From Cryptomeria japonica (lineage: Eukaryota; Streptophyta; Pinopsida; Cupressales; Cupressaceae), in assembly GCF_030272615.1 (NCBI RefSeq), contig NC_081405.1, positions 476,495,508 through 476,559,507 on the forward strand: a stretch of 64,000 nucleotides of DNA, written 5' to 3'. Positions 49,392-61,800 of this stretch are shown in pieces; within the stretch, counting starts at the first letter, position 1; each line of letters begins with the position of its first letter. The position numbers and the translations under genes are program-made. The notes beneath the pieces were generated by a model. It had not been told where the DNA came from and did not search any database. It saw only the letters and a program-made list of their open reading frames with translations.

Positions 49392-50940
49392 TTATTTCTC
49401 ATAAAGAGGGGAAATTACTCCTAACTTCTCTCTGAGATACTCAAAAGTATCTTTAGGCAAAGGCTTTGTAAAGATATCTGCAATCTATTCCTTTGTAGAT
49501 ACATGCTCTAGTCTAACTTCTTTCGTATTCACCTTCTCTCTCAAGAAATGAAACTTGATTGATATATGCTGTGTCTTGAAGTCCAATTCCGGATTCTTTT
49601 AAATATTAATATCACTTGAATTACTACAATATATAGAAATAGGCTCATCATAAATAACTCCTATATCCTTCAACATCTACTTCATCCAAATTACCTAAGT
49701 ACAATTACTAGTAGCAACAATGTATTTAGCTTCTGTAGTAGATAAGGAAATAGCATTCTTCTTCTTACTTACCCAAGAGACCAACTTCTTACCCAAAAAG
49801 AATGCACCACCAGTAGTACTTTTTTGGTCATCAGCATCACCTGCCCAATCAGCATATGTAAAAGTACTCACAGAAAAATCATCATTCTTAGAATAGCAAA
49901 AATCAGAATCAATTGTCCCTTTCAAATATCTGAATATCCTCTTTATAGTAGTAACATGAGATTCCTTAGGATCATCTTGAAATCTAGCAACATGACACAT
50001 ATCATTCATTATATTAGGTCTAGTTTGAGTCAAATACAACAAACCACCAATCATAGATCTATATCTGGTTTTATTAGCTTTTGGAGAGTCATCATCTTTT
50101 GTCAGCTTACATCCGGCCACCATAGGTGTACCAAGAAGTTTAGAATCCTCAAAACCAAATTTCTTCAATAGTTCCTTCACATACTTAGACTATGATATGA
50201 AAATACCTTTATCCAACTAAGTGATTTGCAATCCTAGAAAGAATTTCATTTCACCAATCATAGACATTTCAAATTCATTTTGCATTTCTTCAAAAAAATT
50301 CTTACATAGACAATCATTTCCTCCAAAGATAATATCATAAAAAAAAACATCAACAATTAAAATATTATTTTGATCAATATTTAAATAAAGATTACTATCA
50401 ATAGTACCTTTATTGAATCTAAGATACATCAAATGCTTATCCAATCTAGTGTACCAGGCTCTAGCGGCTTGCTTCAATCCATACAATGCTTTCTTCAACC
50501 AGGAAATCATGTCCATTTCATCTGTTAGTTGAAATCCATTTGGTTGCTCAATGTAGACTTCTTCTTCTAATTCACCATTAAGAAAAGATGATTTAACATC
50601 CATCTGATAAACCTTGAAATCTTTGCTAGCAACATAGGCAATAAATAATCTAACAACTTCAATTCTAGTCACTGGAGGAAAAGTCTTCTCATAATCAATT
50701 TCTTCCATCTATGAATAACCTTTACAAATAAGTCTAGCTTTATTTTGGACATCTTCACCCTGTTCATTCAACTTATTCCAGAATACCCATTTAATTCCGA
50801 TTACATTTTTATCCTTAGGTCTAGGAACAAGAATCCATGTATTATTTTTCTTAATCTGATTCAATTCTTCTTCCATAGTTTTAATCCAATTTTTATCTTT
50901 TCATGCTTCATCAACATTCTTAGGCTCAATCTTAGAAATC
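49392..50940 (-). pseudogene. Copia-D reverse transcriptase and RNase H
   Basis: On the - strand one frame gives [20 protein letters not shown] (motif A), LYGLKQAARAWY and then VFFYDIIFGG where relatives have FVDD, so a catalytic Asp is lost (about 50335). RT end and RNase H follow: QTRPNIMNDMC, YADWAGDADDQKST, STTEAKYIVA, TQHISIKFHF and IADIFTKPL. It ends at a TAA (49392-49394). In-frame TAGs at 50709, 50217, 50190, 49695, 49677 and 49485 match Gln in Copia-A or Copia-C, except 50217, where Copia-A has the same TAG. The segment upstream of 50709 (the NVIG-type start) is more degraded. Confidence 0.88.
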
Positions 50941-52204
50941 AAACAAATTTCTTCAACAAGTATTCTTCTAGTCATCACACCTTTATTCTTGTCACCAATA
51001 ATCTGATTTTTTGAATCATTCAACCTCACATACCTAGGAGTTTTAGGATTTTCTTAAGCTCCATCTTTTGCATTAACATTTACAACTTCTCCTTGATTCT
51101 TTGTCTTTTTTAGATCAACATGAACCTGATTTTCAGTTTGCACTAGATTTCCTTTATCTAAACTAGCATCCTAATCATCAGAATCATATCCACAAGATCT
51201 AATTTGTCTTATATTATCTTCATCAACCTTCACATTATCACTTTCAACCATCTTCCTCAATCTTTTATTATAACACCAGTAGGCCTTAGTTTTAGTAGAA
51301 TAACCAAAAAATATTCCTCCATCACATCTAGCATCAAACGTTCCAAGGTCTTCATCTCTTTTGATATAGCATTTACTACCAAAAAATCAGAAATATCTAA
51401 TAGTAGGAGAATGACCAGACCATAACTCATAAGGAGTCTTGCTAGTATCACCTTTGACATTTACCCAGTTAAGAGTGTATATTATAGTGCTCACAGCTTC
51501 TCTCCAAAATACATGCAAAACATTTCCTTCAATCATCATGGTTCTAGTAGCTTCTTGAATTGTTCTATTCTTCCTCTCCACAACACCATTCTGCTATGGT
51601 TTCCTAGGAGAAGATAACCATCTCTTAACTCCATGCTCTTCATAGTATGCATTAAACTCACCATAAATGAATTCTCCACCTCTATCAGATCTCAGACACT
51701 TCAACTTCATTCTAGTCTTAGTTTCAACTCTAGCTTTGAAAATCTTGAACTTCTCCAATGCTTTAGACTTCTCCCTTAAGAAGGTAACCCACATCATCCT
51801 TGAATAGTCATCAATCAGGAACATGAAATACTTGTCACCCTACAAGCTTCTTACTCCAGAAGGACAACACAGATCAATATGCAAACGATCCAACAATCCA
51901 TTAGAATTATATTGTTTTCTCTTATAAGTAACTCTTATCTACTTCCCTAATTGACATTCCTTACATACTAGATTAGAAGGATTTATTAACTTTGGTAGAT
52001 CTCTCACTGCCTGAGTAAAACTTATCTTAACCATGCAATAAAAATCTACATGACACATCCTTTTATGCCATAACCAACTTTCATCTATCTTATCAATCAG
52101 ACAATTTTTACCACTAGCGTTCAAGCAAAAGATATTACCTTTAGTCTTTGTCCTTGATGTAAACTCAGTTTTGGAGGTACTCAAGATCTCACATTTCCCA
52201 TTCT
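50941..52204 (-). pseudogene. Copia-D integrase
   Basis: Gag-pre-integrase with LWHKRMCHVDF and CKECQLGK (zinc-binding His and Cys) at about 52090-51940; core with IDLCCPSG, FLIDDYSRMMWVTFLREKSK and CLRSDRGGEF (both Asp); then WREAVSTIIYTLNWV and the C-terminal linker. TAGs at 51840 (Gln in Copia-A SLQGD) and 51594 (Gln in TPQQN) interrupt it. The frame is shared with the RT; a frameshift near 52210 separates it from the protease. Copia-A provides the uninterrupted reference for both stops. Confidence 0.87.
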
Positions 52205-53519
52205 TCAGTTGCAAGTTATATCCTTATCAACCATATGACCAACACTCAAAATATTATGCTTTAAACCTTCAACATACAACACATCATCATTATTATGCTT
52301 ACCATAAAGAGATATAGAACCTCTACCATGGATTATACAAGATTTGTTATCACCCAATCTTACTATACCACCATCATACCTTTCCAAGTTCAAAAATTTA
52401 CTCTCATCACCTGTCATATGATGAGAGAAACCATTGTAAATTACCCATTCACATTTATCCTCAACTTTAGTAGATAAAGCTTTTTCTTCATAAGTGCAGC
52501 TTGTAGAATCTGTAGTTACAGGATCATCTTCCTTGATAGCAATGAATATAAATTCATCTCCTGAATTACCCTTATCCGACTCATCATTGGTCACACCTTC
52601 ATCAACAACATAATTAAACTTCTTCTAATATTTAGGCTTATATGGCTTAAATAGCTTCTTAGGATTTTTATCTATTTCTGGACACCTTGATACAAAATGT
52701 CCTATCTTATTACATGAAAAGAATTTAAGAGGTAACTTTCCTTCATACTTATTGACACCTTTAGGCAATCTTCTGGAAATAAGTGCTTCAATCTCCTCAA
52801 GCTCTCTTTCTTCGTCTTCCCTCTTTCATCTCTTTCTCATATCTAGATACTCTTGTAGAACTTTCTCCTGGATCATATCTCTGCTTCCCAAAAATAGTAG
52901 CTTTGAATGCAGATTCAATCTTCCAAACTCACTCAGGTCAAAAGAAGCAAGTTTACCGATCAACATGTCTCTTGTCACATTTGTCATAGTCTAGATCTTA
53001 TCAATATCAGTAGCTTTATGTTTATAAGTAGGAGGCAGGGATCTCAACACATTAGAAACAATATCAGACCCTTCAAGGACTCCACTAACACATTTGATTC
53101 CACACACAAGTTCATTCACTTTCTGCATAAAAAAAGTAATATTCTCATCTTCACCCATCTTCGTGTTCTCATATATACACTTCAAGCTCTGCAATTTAGC
53201 AATCTTCACATGGCTATCACCTTCATGCAAGGTCTCCAAATTTACCCAGACCTCATGAGTAGTCTCTAAGTCCATCACATTAGTCATCTTAGAATCTGAC
53301 AAGGCACTCAACAATTCTTCCTTGGTTCTAATTGTATTCTACTTCCTTTATCTTATCTGGAGTAGTAGGAGTATTCTGTGGAAAATTATATACATTTTTA
53401 GTAATCTTCTAGTACTCTTCTCCAATGCATCTCAAATGAACTTGCATCTGACTCTTCTAGAGAGTGTAGTTCATTCCATCAAATCTTGGACTATCCTTCT
53501 TGAAAGAAAAGGTTTCCAT
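52205..53519 (-). pseudogene. Copia-D gag and protease
   Basis: Gag begins at the ATG 53517-53519 (METFSFKKD, matching the Copia-A start). TAGs at 53457 and 53409 fall where Copia-A has Trp (FLWKNQ and EDYWKI). A frameshift near 53320 leads to the capsid frame (HEVWVNLETLHEGDSHVKIA, about 53240). The CCHC knuckle (CNKIGH) is near 52710, but its first half reads FFSCNK as in Copia-A. The TAG at 52625 matches Gln in Copia-A. The protease site reads VIYNGFSHHMTG: the catalytic Asp is replaced by Tyr and Ser by Asn, so the enzyme would be inactive. Confidence 0.85.
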
Positions 53520-53562
53520 CCTAGATTTCCTCAAGTGGTCAAGCTTCTTCCAGAGGATCTAT

Positions 53563-53573
53563 CTTTGATACCA
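53563..53573 (-). promoter_or_regulatory. Copia-D primer-binding site
   Basis: CTTTGATACCA on the + strand is the complement of TGGTATCAAAG, the same variant primer site as Copia-A, two bases from the LTR. Confidence 0.85.
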
Positions 53574-53575
53574 AT

Positions 53576-55013
53576 TGTTGGCAACAATGCAACAAACTAA
53601 GAGGCGGGGGAGGGGGGTGAATTAGTTTGCACCAAAACTACTGCAACTTAACCACAATTTAGATCTGATAATGAATATTTAAAAGCATTAAACAACACCA
53701 CGTCAATAGCATACATAATACTAGGATTTTTGATGTGGAAAACCTAGTTTAGGGAAAAACCACAGTGGGAACCTATCTATAATGAGATAATACCCTGTTA
53801 GGAGTAAATGTGAATATTATAATGGGAATGCACATGTATTGAGGCACATTGTCTAGAGCTCACTGCTCAAGATAAGAAACCCATAAAGGCTACAAACTTA
53901 AGGGAAGTCTCACTGTCTTATAGGAAGTCTCACCGACTTACAAAAATATTTGGATTACAATCCAGATCATATGAATTGTGAAAATAACATCTTCATATGC
54001 TTGAGTACAATTTTGGTTAAGCACATAGTTTTCTCTGCACCACTTCTCTTCTTCTTCTTCTTCTTCTTCTTCATACTTTCGAAAGATCAATCATTTGTTT
54101 GCACATCCAGCTCGATCATTCACTAGCATATACAATGCAAACACTCATAGACATACATCTTACATGATTATTACATATATTTATATAACCCTCAACCCAT
54201 GAAATTGAGGTCCTCAATAGAAATTAAAAAATAATATCCTCACACGCTACAACAATACATATGAAATAAAACAATATTAGCTAAGACATAATCTGGACCC
54301 AAATCAATACCACAATTATGAAACACCTACAACAATTACGCCTTGATCATCTGCAACACACTACAACCACCAATAATTTTGCATAACACAAAGAACATCA
54401 TCAAACAAGGAAAATATTCAATAACGCATACAATAATCAATGTGGACCATCAATAAGAATATAACACAATCTAGAGATATTCACAAGCAATGTGAATTGC
54501 ATCACAACAACCACAACAACTCGGATCACCAGAATCATCATCATCTTTCTATTGGAGCATAAGAAGATCAACATAGCTGACTGTCAACTTGAAATATTGG
54601 ATTGTGGATATCCAAACCATGAACCAAACTAATTCAGGACACACTTCAATGTCCACAATACATTTCACTCCTCCACAACCAAATATAGAGCAATTCTGGA
54701 GCAATACGAAGCACAAACTAGAATATTGGATAGCACAAACAACTGCATAACATCCCAATACTGGATCTCATAACTTGGTCAATTCATTATGCAGACCTTT
54801 GCAAATGGGAATGAACCATCTATGAACAACATACTAGAAACCCTCTAAACCGTATTAGCTCATCATACACAGGCTAAACCAACTCATCCAATCAAATTGC
54901 AACACTAGAATACACAGAAGAAAACTTTCCAACAATATCCTCATCAACAATCTCCACATATGTTGACATTAATTACAACATATCAATGATAACTTATTAG
55001 CCAATATCCAATA
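53576..55013 (-). repeat. Copia-D 5' LTR
   Basis: 1,438 bp; partner of 47629-49043. It carries an expanded (CTT)n at about 54049-54073 and a G tract broken by C and A (about 53602-53618). TATA motif on the - strand at 54178-54185. Confidence 0.9.
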
Positions 55014-55356
55014 GGTATTGTAGCTCTGTGTTGGCTCATGTTAGAAAACTAGTAAGTTTTTTGATGAGAAAGTATTAAAGGAGACTTTCCCCTCTCATTT
55101 CGATATACACACACACAATACAAAAAGACACATACATTATACAACATGGGATAAATAATTCAAGAAATTAAGCAATTAATTAGTCTTCCTTAAAGCCTTG
55201 TGGCAACAACAAAGTCAAGATTCAAGAATTGAAATGAAGATTCACATCCTATTTTGTCAAAAGATTTCATGAAACCCTAATCTCATGCGTAGACAAACAA
55301 ACCTTCACAAAGAGGTATATCATTTAGTTTTCAATCATTATTCAACATCTCCCTTG
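55014..55356 (+). repeat. G2 Gypsy LTR, right part
   Basis: Continues the LTR split at 47628: GGAGACTTTCCCCTCTCATTT aligns with the LTR at 55357 (GGAGGTCTTCCCCTCTCATTT, about 55675). It ends abruptly where a second TGTAGCATCC begins, so it is either truncated by that copy or joined to it in tandem. Confidence 0.65.
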
Positions 55357-56059
55357 TAGCATCCTTAAATTGCACCCTTTTCAATTTTGACCATATTTGG
55401 GGCCCTCGCTTTAATGTTCTCATCCTCTTTCTTGATCTGGACCCATTTATGCTTGCACCATGCAAAAATGTTCATATTATATTATTTCATCTTGCATATA
55501 ACTTTAACCCTGGCCCAAATATGGGGTAGGACCAGGGCATGGTACCATTCCATGGTCTTCCTTAGGTGGTCCCTAATTCAAACCCTTTGCCCTATCCAAA
55601 ATTTGGGCTGGAATCCCCTCCCCATGTTGGCCTATATAAAAAATTTAATATGTTTGCTGACAGACAAGTATATAAGGAGGTCTTCCCCTCTCATTTGGAC
55701 ATAATGTAAGGAGATAGGTGAACATAAGGAAAAATACATTCAAGCAATCAAACATTCAAGCATTGAAGTATACATCATCAAGCATTTCTAGAGGTCTTCA
55801 AGGCTGAATAATATCCATCTATCAATTATTGAGCAACATTATATCATTCATTTGGAAGCATGTGTGTGTGAGGGTTTTGTCATGTTCATGCCATTTCATA
55901 CAACTTATGTGATTACATTCAAGAAGCAAATCATCATCATCATTCATTGTAGATATGAGGTATACCTTTCCATCATTTTATTTTAGTATTTGCAATATTT
56001 CATTCAAGGTTGATTCCAAACTGGGGTTTGACTTAGGCAAACCCCTATTCCCAACCTAT
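55357..56059 (+). repeat. second G2-family Gypsy LTR, cut by element E
   Basis: Starts TGTAGCATCCTTAAATTGCA. A TATA-like CTATATAAA lies at 55632-55640. The sequence resembles 47374-47628 plus 55014-55356 but is more like an independent family member than a direct copy. It is interrupted at 56060. No Gypsy coding region follows inside the window. Confidence 0.7.
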
Positions 56060-57101
56060 TGATAGACTGATAAAGCATTGAGAGGGGGGGGGGTGAATCA
56101 GTGATAGCAAAAACAATAACACTTTAAACCCAAATTGGTAAAAACAATTAACCAATTTACTTAAGACTTTGCATGCAACCCAAAGTGTTGTAAAAGCATT
56201 CACAAGTAAAACATTCACCATAACACAAGTGTTTATACGTGAAAAACCCAACTGGGAAAAACCACGATGAGATGGGACTCACAAGTTAACTATCTGTAGA
56301 AATAGGTAACTGACCAATTAAGGTCTACGAAGTGATCTATTAGGAGCAAATCTTGTTAAAGATCCCAAAGTCCTTTTAGGAGCTATACCTGGTTAAAGGT
56401 AATACCCTGTTAGGAGTAACCTTGGTGGAAAATTTCAAATCCAAGATAATGAATCACCTTGTTAGAGGATTTCTACAATGAAGCTTGTTAGAGCTTACCC
56501 AGTTAGGAGATTTAACTGTTGTAGTGATTAGAAAACAACAGGTGGTATGATCTAGGAATAACACATTCTACTTGTATAGATCATTTTCTGCTCACTCAAT
56601 ACTGCATCATCGACATACTCCGCAACTCCTTCAATAAATCACATCAACTCTAACTCATAACATCACTTGTAACTTGCATATCAAAATAACTCATCACAAT
56701 GTCTTTTTATAGACATTAGATTTCATGTTAGCTCAAGAACCTCAACATAATTTCCTAGGTTCAGTGAATCTGGACAATCTTCCATAACACATCACAAGTC
56801 ATGACCAAAATTTTTGGTTAGAGGTAATTCATCATGACTGGTGATAACTCATCACATAATCAGTAAAGCCGATTATCTTTACTGCATATACTGATTGTCT
56901 ACATATACCGGTTAGACACCTTCATATTGGTTAGACTTCTCTATAACTATGATACCATTTTGCAATATGAAGACTTAGGAGTAGTACCGGTTTGACTTAA
57001 ATAAGATGACTATGACAATATGAACATATGTGTGTGTGAATATGTGCCATCAATGATAACACATAAATTCATCCATTACAAAAATCATCATCAAGCCAAC
57101 A
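56060..57101 (-). repeat. E 3' LTR
   Basis: 1,042 bp. Contains TGAGAGGGGGGGGGGTGAATCA (G tract about 56082-56093), the AACTGGGAAAAACCACGATG block (about 56250), and TTTTTATAGAC (about 56703), which reads CTATAAAA on the - strand. These correspond in order to features of Copia-C and Copia-D LTRs. Confidence 0.82.
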
Positions 57102-57240
57102 ATCTCCCCCTTTGGCATTGATGGAAACACTTAGAAAATTTTTGCAATTAAGTGTGCTTACAAAAATGTACAGACTCCCCCTTTACAATACATACAAAAT
57201 TTTTACATCACATACATATTTCTACTCCCTCTTTGATAAC
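57102..57240 (-). promoter_or_regulatory. E polypurine tract and PPT-like copies
   Basis: ATCTCCCCCTTTGGCATTGA abuts the LTR end; CTCCCCCTTTACAATAC (about 57175) and CTCCCTCTTTGATAACAATG (about 57226) are further copies. Confidence 0.75.
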
Positions 57241-57323
57241 AATGCCAAATTGAAAAGTAAAATACATATATATTACATCAAAATTTGCATCAAAAACTAC
57301 ATATATATAAATACAAGAGTTTT

Positions 57324-58880
57324 TCAAGGTGTGTACAATTCAATTTTTAAGAAAATGTCACTGAGATGAATCTTCATCTGTGCAAAATCATTATCCCATG
57401 TTTCTAACAATGTTTTAATGATCTCAACATTTGTCATAATTTGTGCAGCAAATTCTTCCATTGCATCCATTGTCCTCATCTTTAGGGTAGCCAAAACCGC
57501 TTCTGAATCCTTGTATGCCCTCTATAGGATTTCAACTTTTGGAATCAATTGGTTTTTCATTTCTTTCAAGGATCTGATTTGCTTAACCTATTCAAAACCA
57601 TAAACATCTTAGAACAAATGCTGCAAATCGTCAATCGATTTGCCAAAATCTAAAGCTGAATCTTGTATTGGTATATAAGCATTACTTATCCTCTCCAGTT
57701 CCTTTTCTGTATCTTCTCGTCTTTTCTTCAAATCTGAATAGAAAAATGAAACTTTAGATGTATTAGCAAAAAGTTTACCTCTAGTTTCAATAGCAGTTCT
57801 CAATAGATCTTTATTCATAGAAAAAAAAATCTTGCCTTTATCAATTTCTGACATTAGTTGATCTCCCCTTTTCTTCCTGTAAACTTTTTTAGCTAAGGCA
57901 TGTGTTGCCTCTTCAAGTTATTTTAGTTGGTTAGTAGCATCAACAACCAACTATCCAAGCTTGCCAATAGGGGTAGACAAATTACCAGTGTCAGTATCCA
58001 GTAGGAGACCTAACAGAATGCCAACAACAATTTGTATAGTCTCTTCTTCTTTTCTCTGCTCTTTCAACCTTTTCTTTTGAGCCTAGGATTGCATAACAGT
58101 AGCAATCTCCATTAGTTTAGATGCACTCAATTTGTCCACATCAATTGGACCTTGTATGCTTATTGAGTCATCATCATCAGCAAGTGTTTTCTCCTTCTTC
58201 ATTGATTTCTCCTCTTCATCATTTTTCTCTTCTACCTTCTTCTCTATTTTCTCTTTCTTTGTTTGTTTCTCCTGTGTGGCTATAGTGACCGGTGGAAGTT
58301 GACTTTCAACTTTGTGATCTTTCTCTAGTGGTGGTTGAATATCTACACTAGGTTCAGTAATTGGTGCTTCCTCTATTAATTATTTCTCAATAATATCTGG
58401 TTAATGTTTAGTTTCCTTAATTGGTTGAATGACATTACTAGTTGTGTCAACAGTATCCTGAATTTCTTCAATATCATCCACAAAGAATACAACATGTGGA
58501 GAACTTGTGTCATCCTTATTCTTGATAGGATATACTACATCTAGTGTAATAAACTCTTCAACATCTAGCTCCAGTGGAGCTCCAGTCTTAGTCTGATTAG
58601 GTTTATTTTCATAGCCTTTCAATAGTGCATTCATCCTCTTAATATCTTGAGCTATATGATGAGTATCATCTTCAACAGGTTGAATCTTTCCATCCAATAA
58701 CCCCAGTCTTCTTGTTTTAGAATGAAACTGTCCTTTGTACTTAGCAAGCAATGCTAATAATTCATCTCAAGACAACTTAGGAAAACATTGAACAAAAACT
58801 CTTTCAATAATCTCTTGGTCCTGATCTAAAATTAACTTCCATTTATTTTCAAGAATTGAATATAAAGAATAAAAAATGTC
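57324..58880 (-). pseudogene. unrecognised coiled-coil-like protein of element E (part, stop-containing)
   Basis: One frame of about 520 codons runs on the - strand from about 58880 to a TGA at 57324. I recognise no known domain. Visible features in order: a mixed hydrophobic start (FYSLYSILENKWKLIL); a KYKGQFHSKTRRLGLLDGK block; an acidic/Pro region; a highly charged Lys/Glu stretch (about 58290-58190); a short hydrophobic segment IVVGILLGLLL (about 58020), probably too short to span a membrane; and charged, heptad-like helices (DLKKRREDTEKELERI, about 57740). About nine in-frame stops interrupt it, most of them TAG. It lies directly upstream of the polypurine tract, the place where some Sireviruses have an envelope-like gene, but I see no evidence for that function. 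Its 5' end is cut near 58880. Confidence 0.5.
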
Positions 58881-61800
58881 TTGTTATCACTGTTTTAAAT
58901 GTCTTGAAAATCTTGCCTTTTAGCTATTTGAGTCTTTCAAAATTCAGAAATTTGACCTTTGTCTATGAGTTTATGGTTCTAAGGGTTGAGGGTTTTTGGC
59001 ATTTCAAAACCATTTGAAATAATAAACCTTTGTGTCACTTTTTCTCCAAATCTTCCATTTGCCCATTACTTTTCCACTTAAGTGGAAGGGTCACCGCATC
59101 GTCTAAAGGGGGGCCACTTTATGTTTAAGGCTTAGGCGGGTTACTTTATTTTTGAAATATTTCACATTTTTTCCTAAGTCCTATGTCTTTTCCTATGTAT
59201 GTGTTGTGTCCTTAAAGACCGAGCAAGTTCTTGTTAGATCTAATGGTGGTCGCTATACCATGACATAAAGGTATGTGATGGTTTTTCCTTGCGACCCAAC
59301 GACAAACCACTAGCGGCGAGCCCAGACAGAAGTTAAAGTGAGTAGTTAAGGTAGATGGTTAAGTGGTAGCAGCTAAGTTCTAAAGGATTCAAACTCATAA
59401 AGTGACTTATCAAACAAACCTTGTCCACGATGGATCTCTAAAGGATTCACCGAAATAATCAGTTCCATCGACATAAAGTACATCGAAGAAATCAGAATTG
59501 GTCCCGTCGATAAAATAAAAAGTATTAATGAAATTACAAAATTGATGACACATGTGAACAACTTGCTGAGGGAGGAAGTTTGGCCAAAAGACTAATATCG
59601 AACAAACCAACGAAACTTTAAGTGAAACGGTGGATGAGGTGGCAAGTCAGATGGTCGTTAGCTAGATGCGTGGACAAATCACGAAGTGACACCTGACAAA
59701 AAGGAGAAGCTCAAATGAGTTAAAGGTTGAGAAGATTGAAGAAGATCCAACGGCTATCGCTATACTGTGAAGGAAAGTTGCATGATGAATACCCTTCATG
59801 GACCAGCGACCAGATGGTGGGACCCGTTCTAAAGTGGGTGGCTTAGGTAAATTAAAGGGCGTGCTAGTTTTGTATGATCTCATGGTTGTCACTAAACTGC
59901 TATGAGGAGAAGCTCGACCATTAGTCATCATGGATCAGTGACGAAAGGAAAAGTGCTCAGAAGAAAGCCTTTCTGGTTCGTTGGCGCCAAAATTTAAATT
60001 TTCAAAAGGATTAATGGCAGAAGTATGCAACTTTCATTCGACATTGTTTTGAAGTGTAAATTTGCAAAGAGATATTCAAGGAGATTTGCAGAGAAAATAG
60101 GTGTGTCATCTTGTGATTTCTCTGACAACAAGAATGGGAAAGTAAATATGTGATGAAAGGGATAGGGTGAAGGAAGAATCAACCAACGCTCCAATATGCA
60201 GTAACCCTCGGGCAACCTGAAGCGGTTAGTTCTTGCAACGCTTTTTTGGAAATTAGAATTCTGAAGAATCAAAAACATGTGGAACTTGATCAGAAATTAC
60301 TAAGAGGTCAGTTGGGCCTACTCCAAATGGTTAACTAATTTTTTATGCTTCTGTTTCAATTGAAAACAATGTATCCCTTTGGGAAATGATGGTTAGGATT
60401 TAGAATATTTATTTTCTAGGGAAATCCGAAGCTTGTTGCATCCATATCTCTATAAATGGATACTAGGATGACACAAAATTTTGTAGCTAAACTCTGGCAA
60501 AATTAATACAGGCCATCTTCTAAGCAATTTTGATTCAGATATGTCAAACTTGTAACCTTTTGATGGAGAAGTAAATATACAGTCTAGAGGATTTGAACTC
60601 AGACTTGTATTGTCTCTATGTCATTGTACTGGTGTTCATTTCATTTAAGTAATCAAGGATTGTTTATTTGAATGATTTGTTAAGCATTTAATGAAGTTGT
60701 TTTAAGTCTTTTTCTCAAGGAGGAAATATAAATGTACTTTGAACAAAGTCATTGATATCAGCATTTTGGTGTGGATTTGATAATGAAGTCTGGTGTAAAT
60801 TATGACTCTGTATATGTCAGGCATATACAAAGTTGATAGATCACAAACTTGTGACTTGTGTATGAGTTTATTTTGTTAGATTGCAATCTATTGTAGATGA
60901 CTCTACTGCCCGGATAAGGCACTGGTTTACCTATTGGGTTTTGTTGGATTTTGTGGTCCTATTCAAAAAATCAAATCAACTCTGTTGTTCTCAAAATCTG
61001 ATTCCCCTTAAAAACCCTTATAATAAAATGATAAACTCTGTCTGCAAAAGAGAGATCAAAGAGAAGGAAACTTCAGAGCATCATATGACAAGGTTTTACA
61101 ACCTTCTACACTTCAAACATATCCAAAGTTCAGGCAGGTATACCTTATGTGAATTGACTTCACACTTTCAAAAGACAGATCCATAGTAAACCAGTCCGAA
61201 AACCAATGAATCCTATCGCCTCAAAACTCACTGAAACAAAGAAAGAAAGCTTATAATTATGTTTAGTATTGACCTACAAGATATGTAAAAGATAACCACT
61301 ATTGTTACTAGTGCCATATCCAGGCCATAGAGTCATCTAAATTTTAAACAATACTCCCACAATCAAATATCTCCACACATCCCATCACCTCAGCTTCTAT
61401 AAAACCCCACATATGCCTGACATACATAAGAGTTTATCCTTATGAAACTAGATTGCATTCATCAAATTCAAAATCTCCCACAAAGAATTCACTGATAAAA
61501 ATTCTTCATGCGTATTTAATTTCCCTCCTAGAGAGAAAAGCTAAGAAATGCCTCTAATAAGACTGCCTTACAATCCAATCCTCAAATGAATAGCCCTATA
61601 TTACTCATATTTGAAAACAATAAATATTTGCAAGTAGACTAGAAGACAACACAAAATTTAGGCTCGAAAGTTGATAGTCTATATATTTGATATTAATTTT
61701 GAGAAAATATTACAAAACTTAGAGTATTCTCCATAAGACTAGAAAATCCTAGATATATTTCTGCAGAGTTTTCTTACAAATTCTTGCGATCCTTTTTAGA

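Larger units (their letters stand above)
47629..55013 (-). mobile_element. Copia-D: Copia element related to Copia-A
   Basis: LTRs of 1,415 and 1,438 bp (47629-49043 and 53576-55013) start TGTTGGCAA and end CAAACA or CAATA. The primer site adjoins the right LTR and the polypurine tract the left, so it reads on the - strand. Gag, protease, integrase, RT and RNase H follow in Copia order and resemble Copia-A closely (for example VKIAKLQSLK, GDKYFMFLIDDYSRM). Flanking five bases are GGACA and GGTAT, not a convincing duplication, so the boundaries or flanks have decayed. It splits the G2 LTR. Confidence 0.9.

Noticed and set aside
47624-55018. GGACA/GGTAT as the target duplication of Copia-D
   Set aside because: Only two of five bases agree, so it was not accepted as a duplication.
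60881-61186. 101-codon open frame on the + strand
   Set aside because: Isolated in a segment with LTR-like features, no recognisable motif and no supporting neighbour frame.
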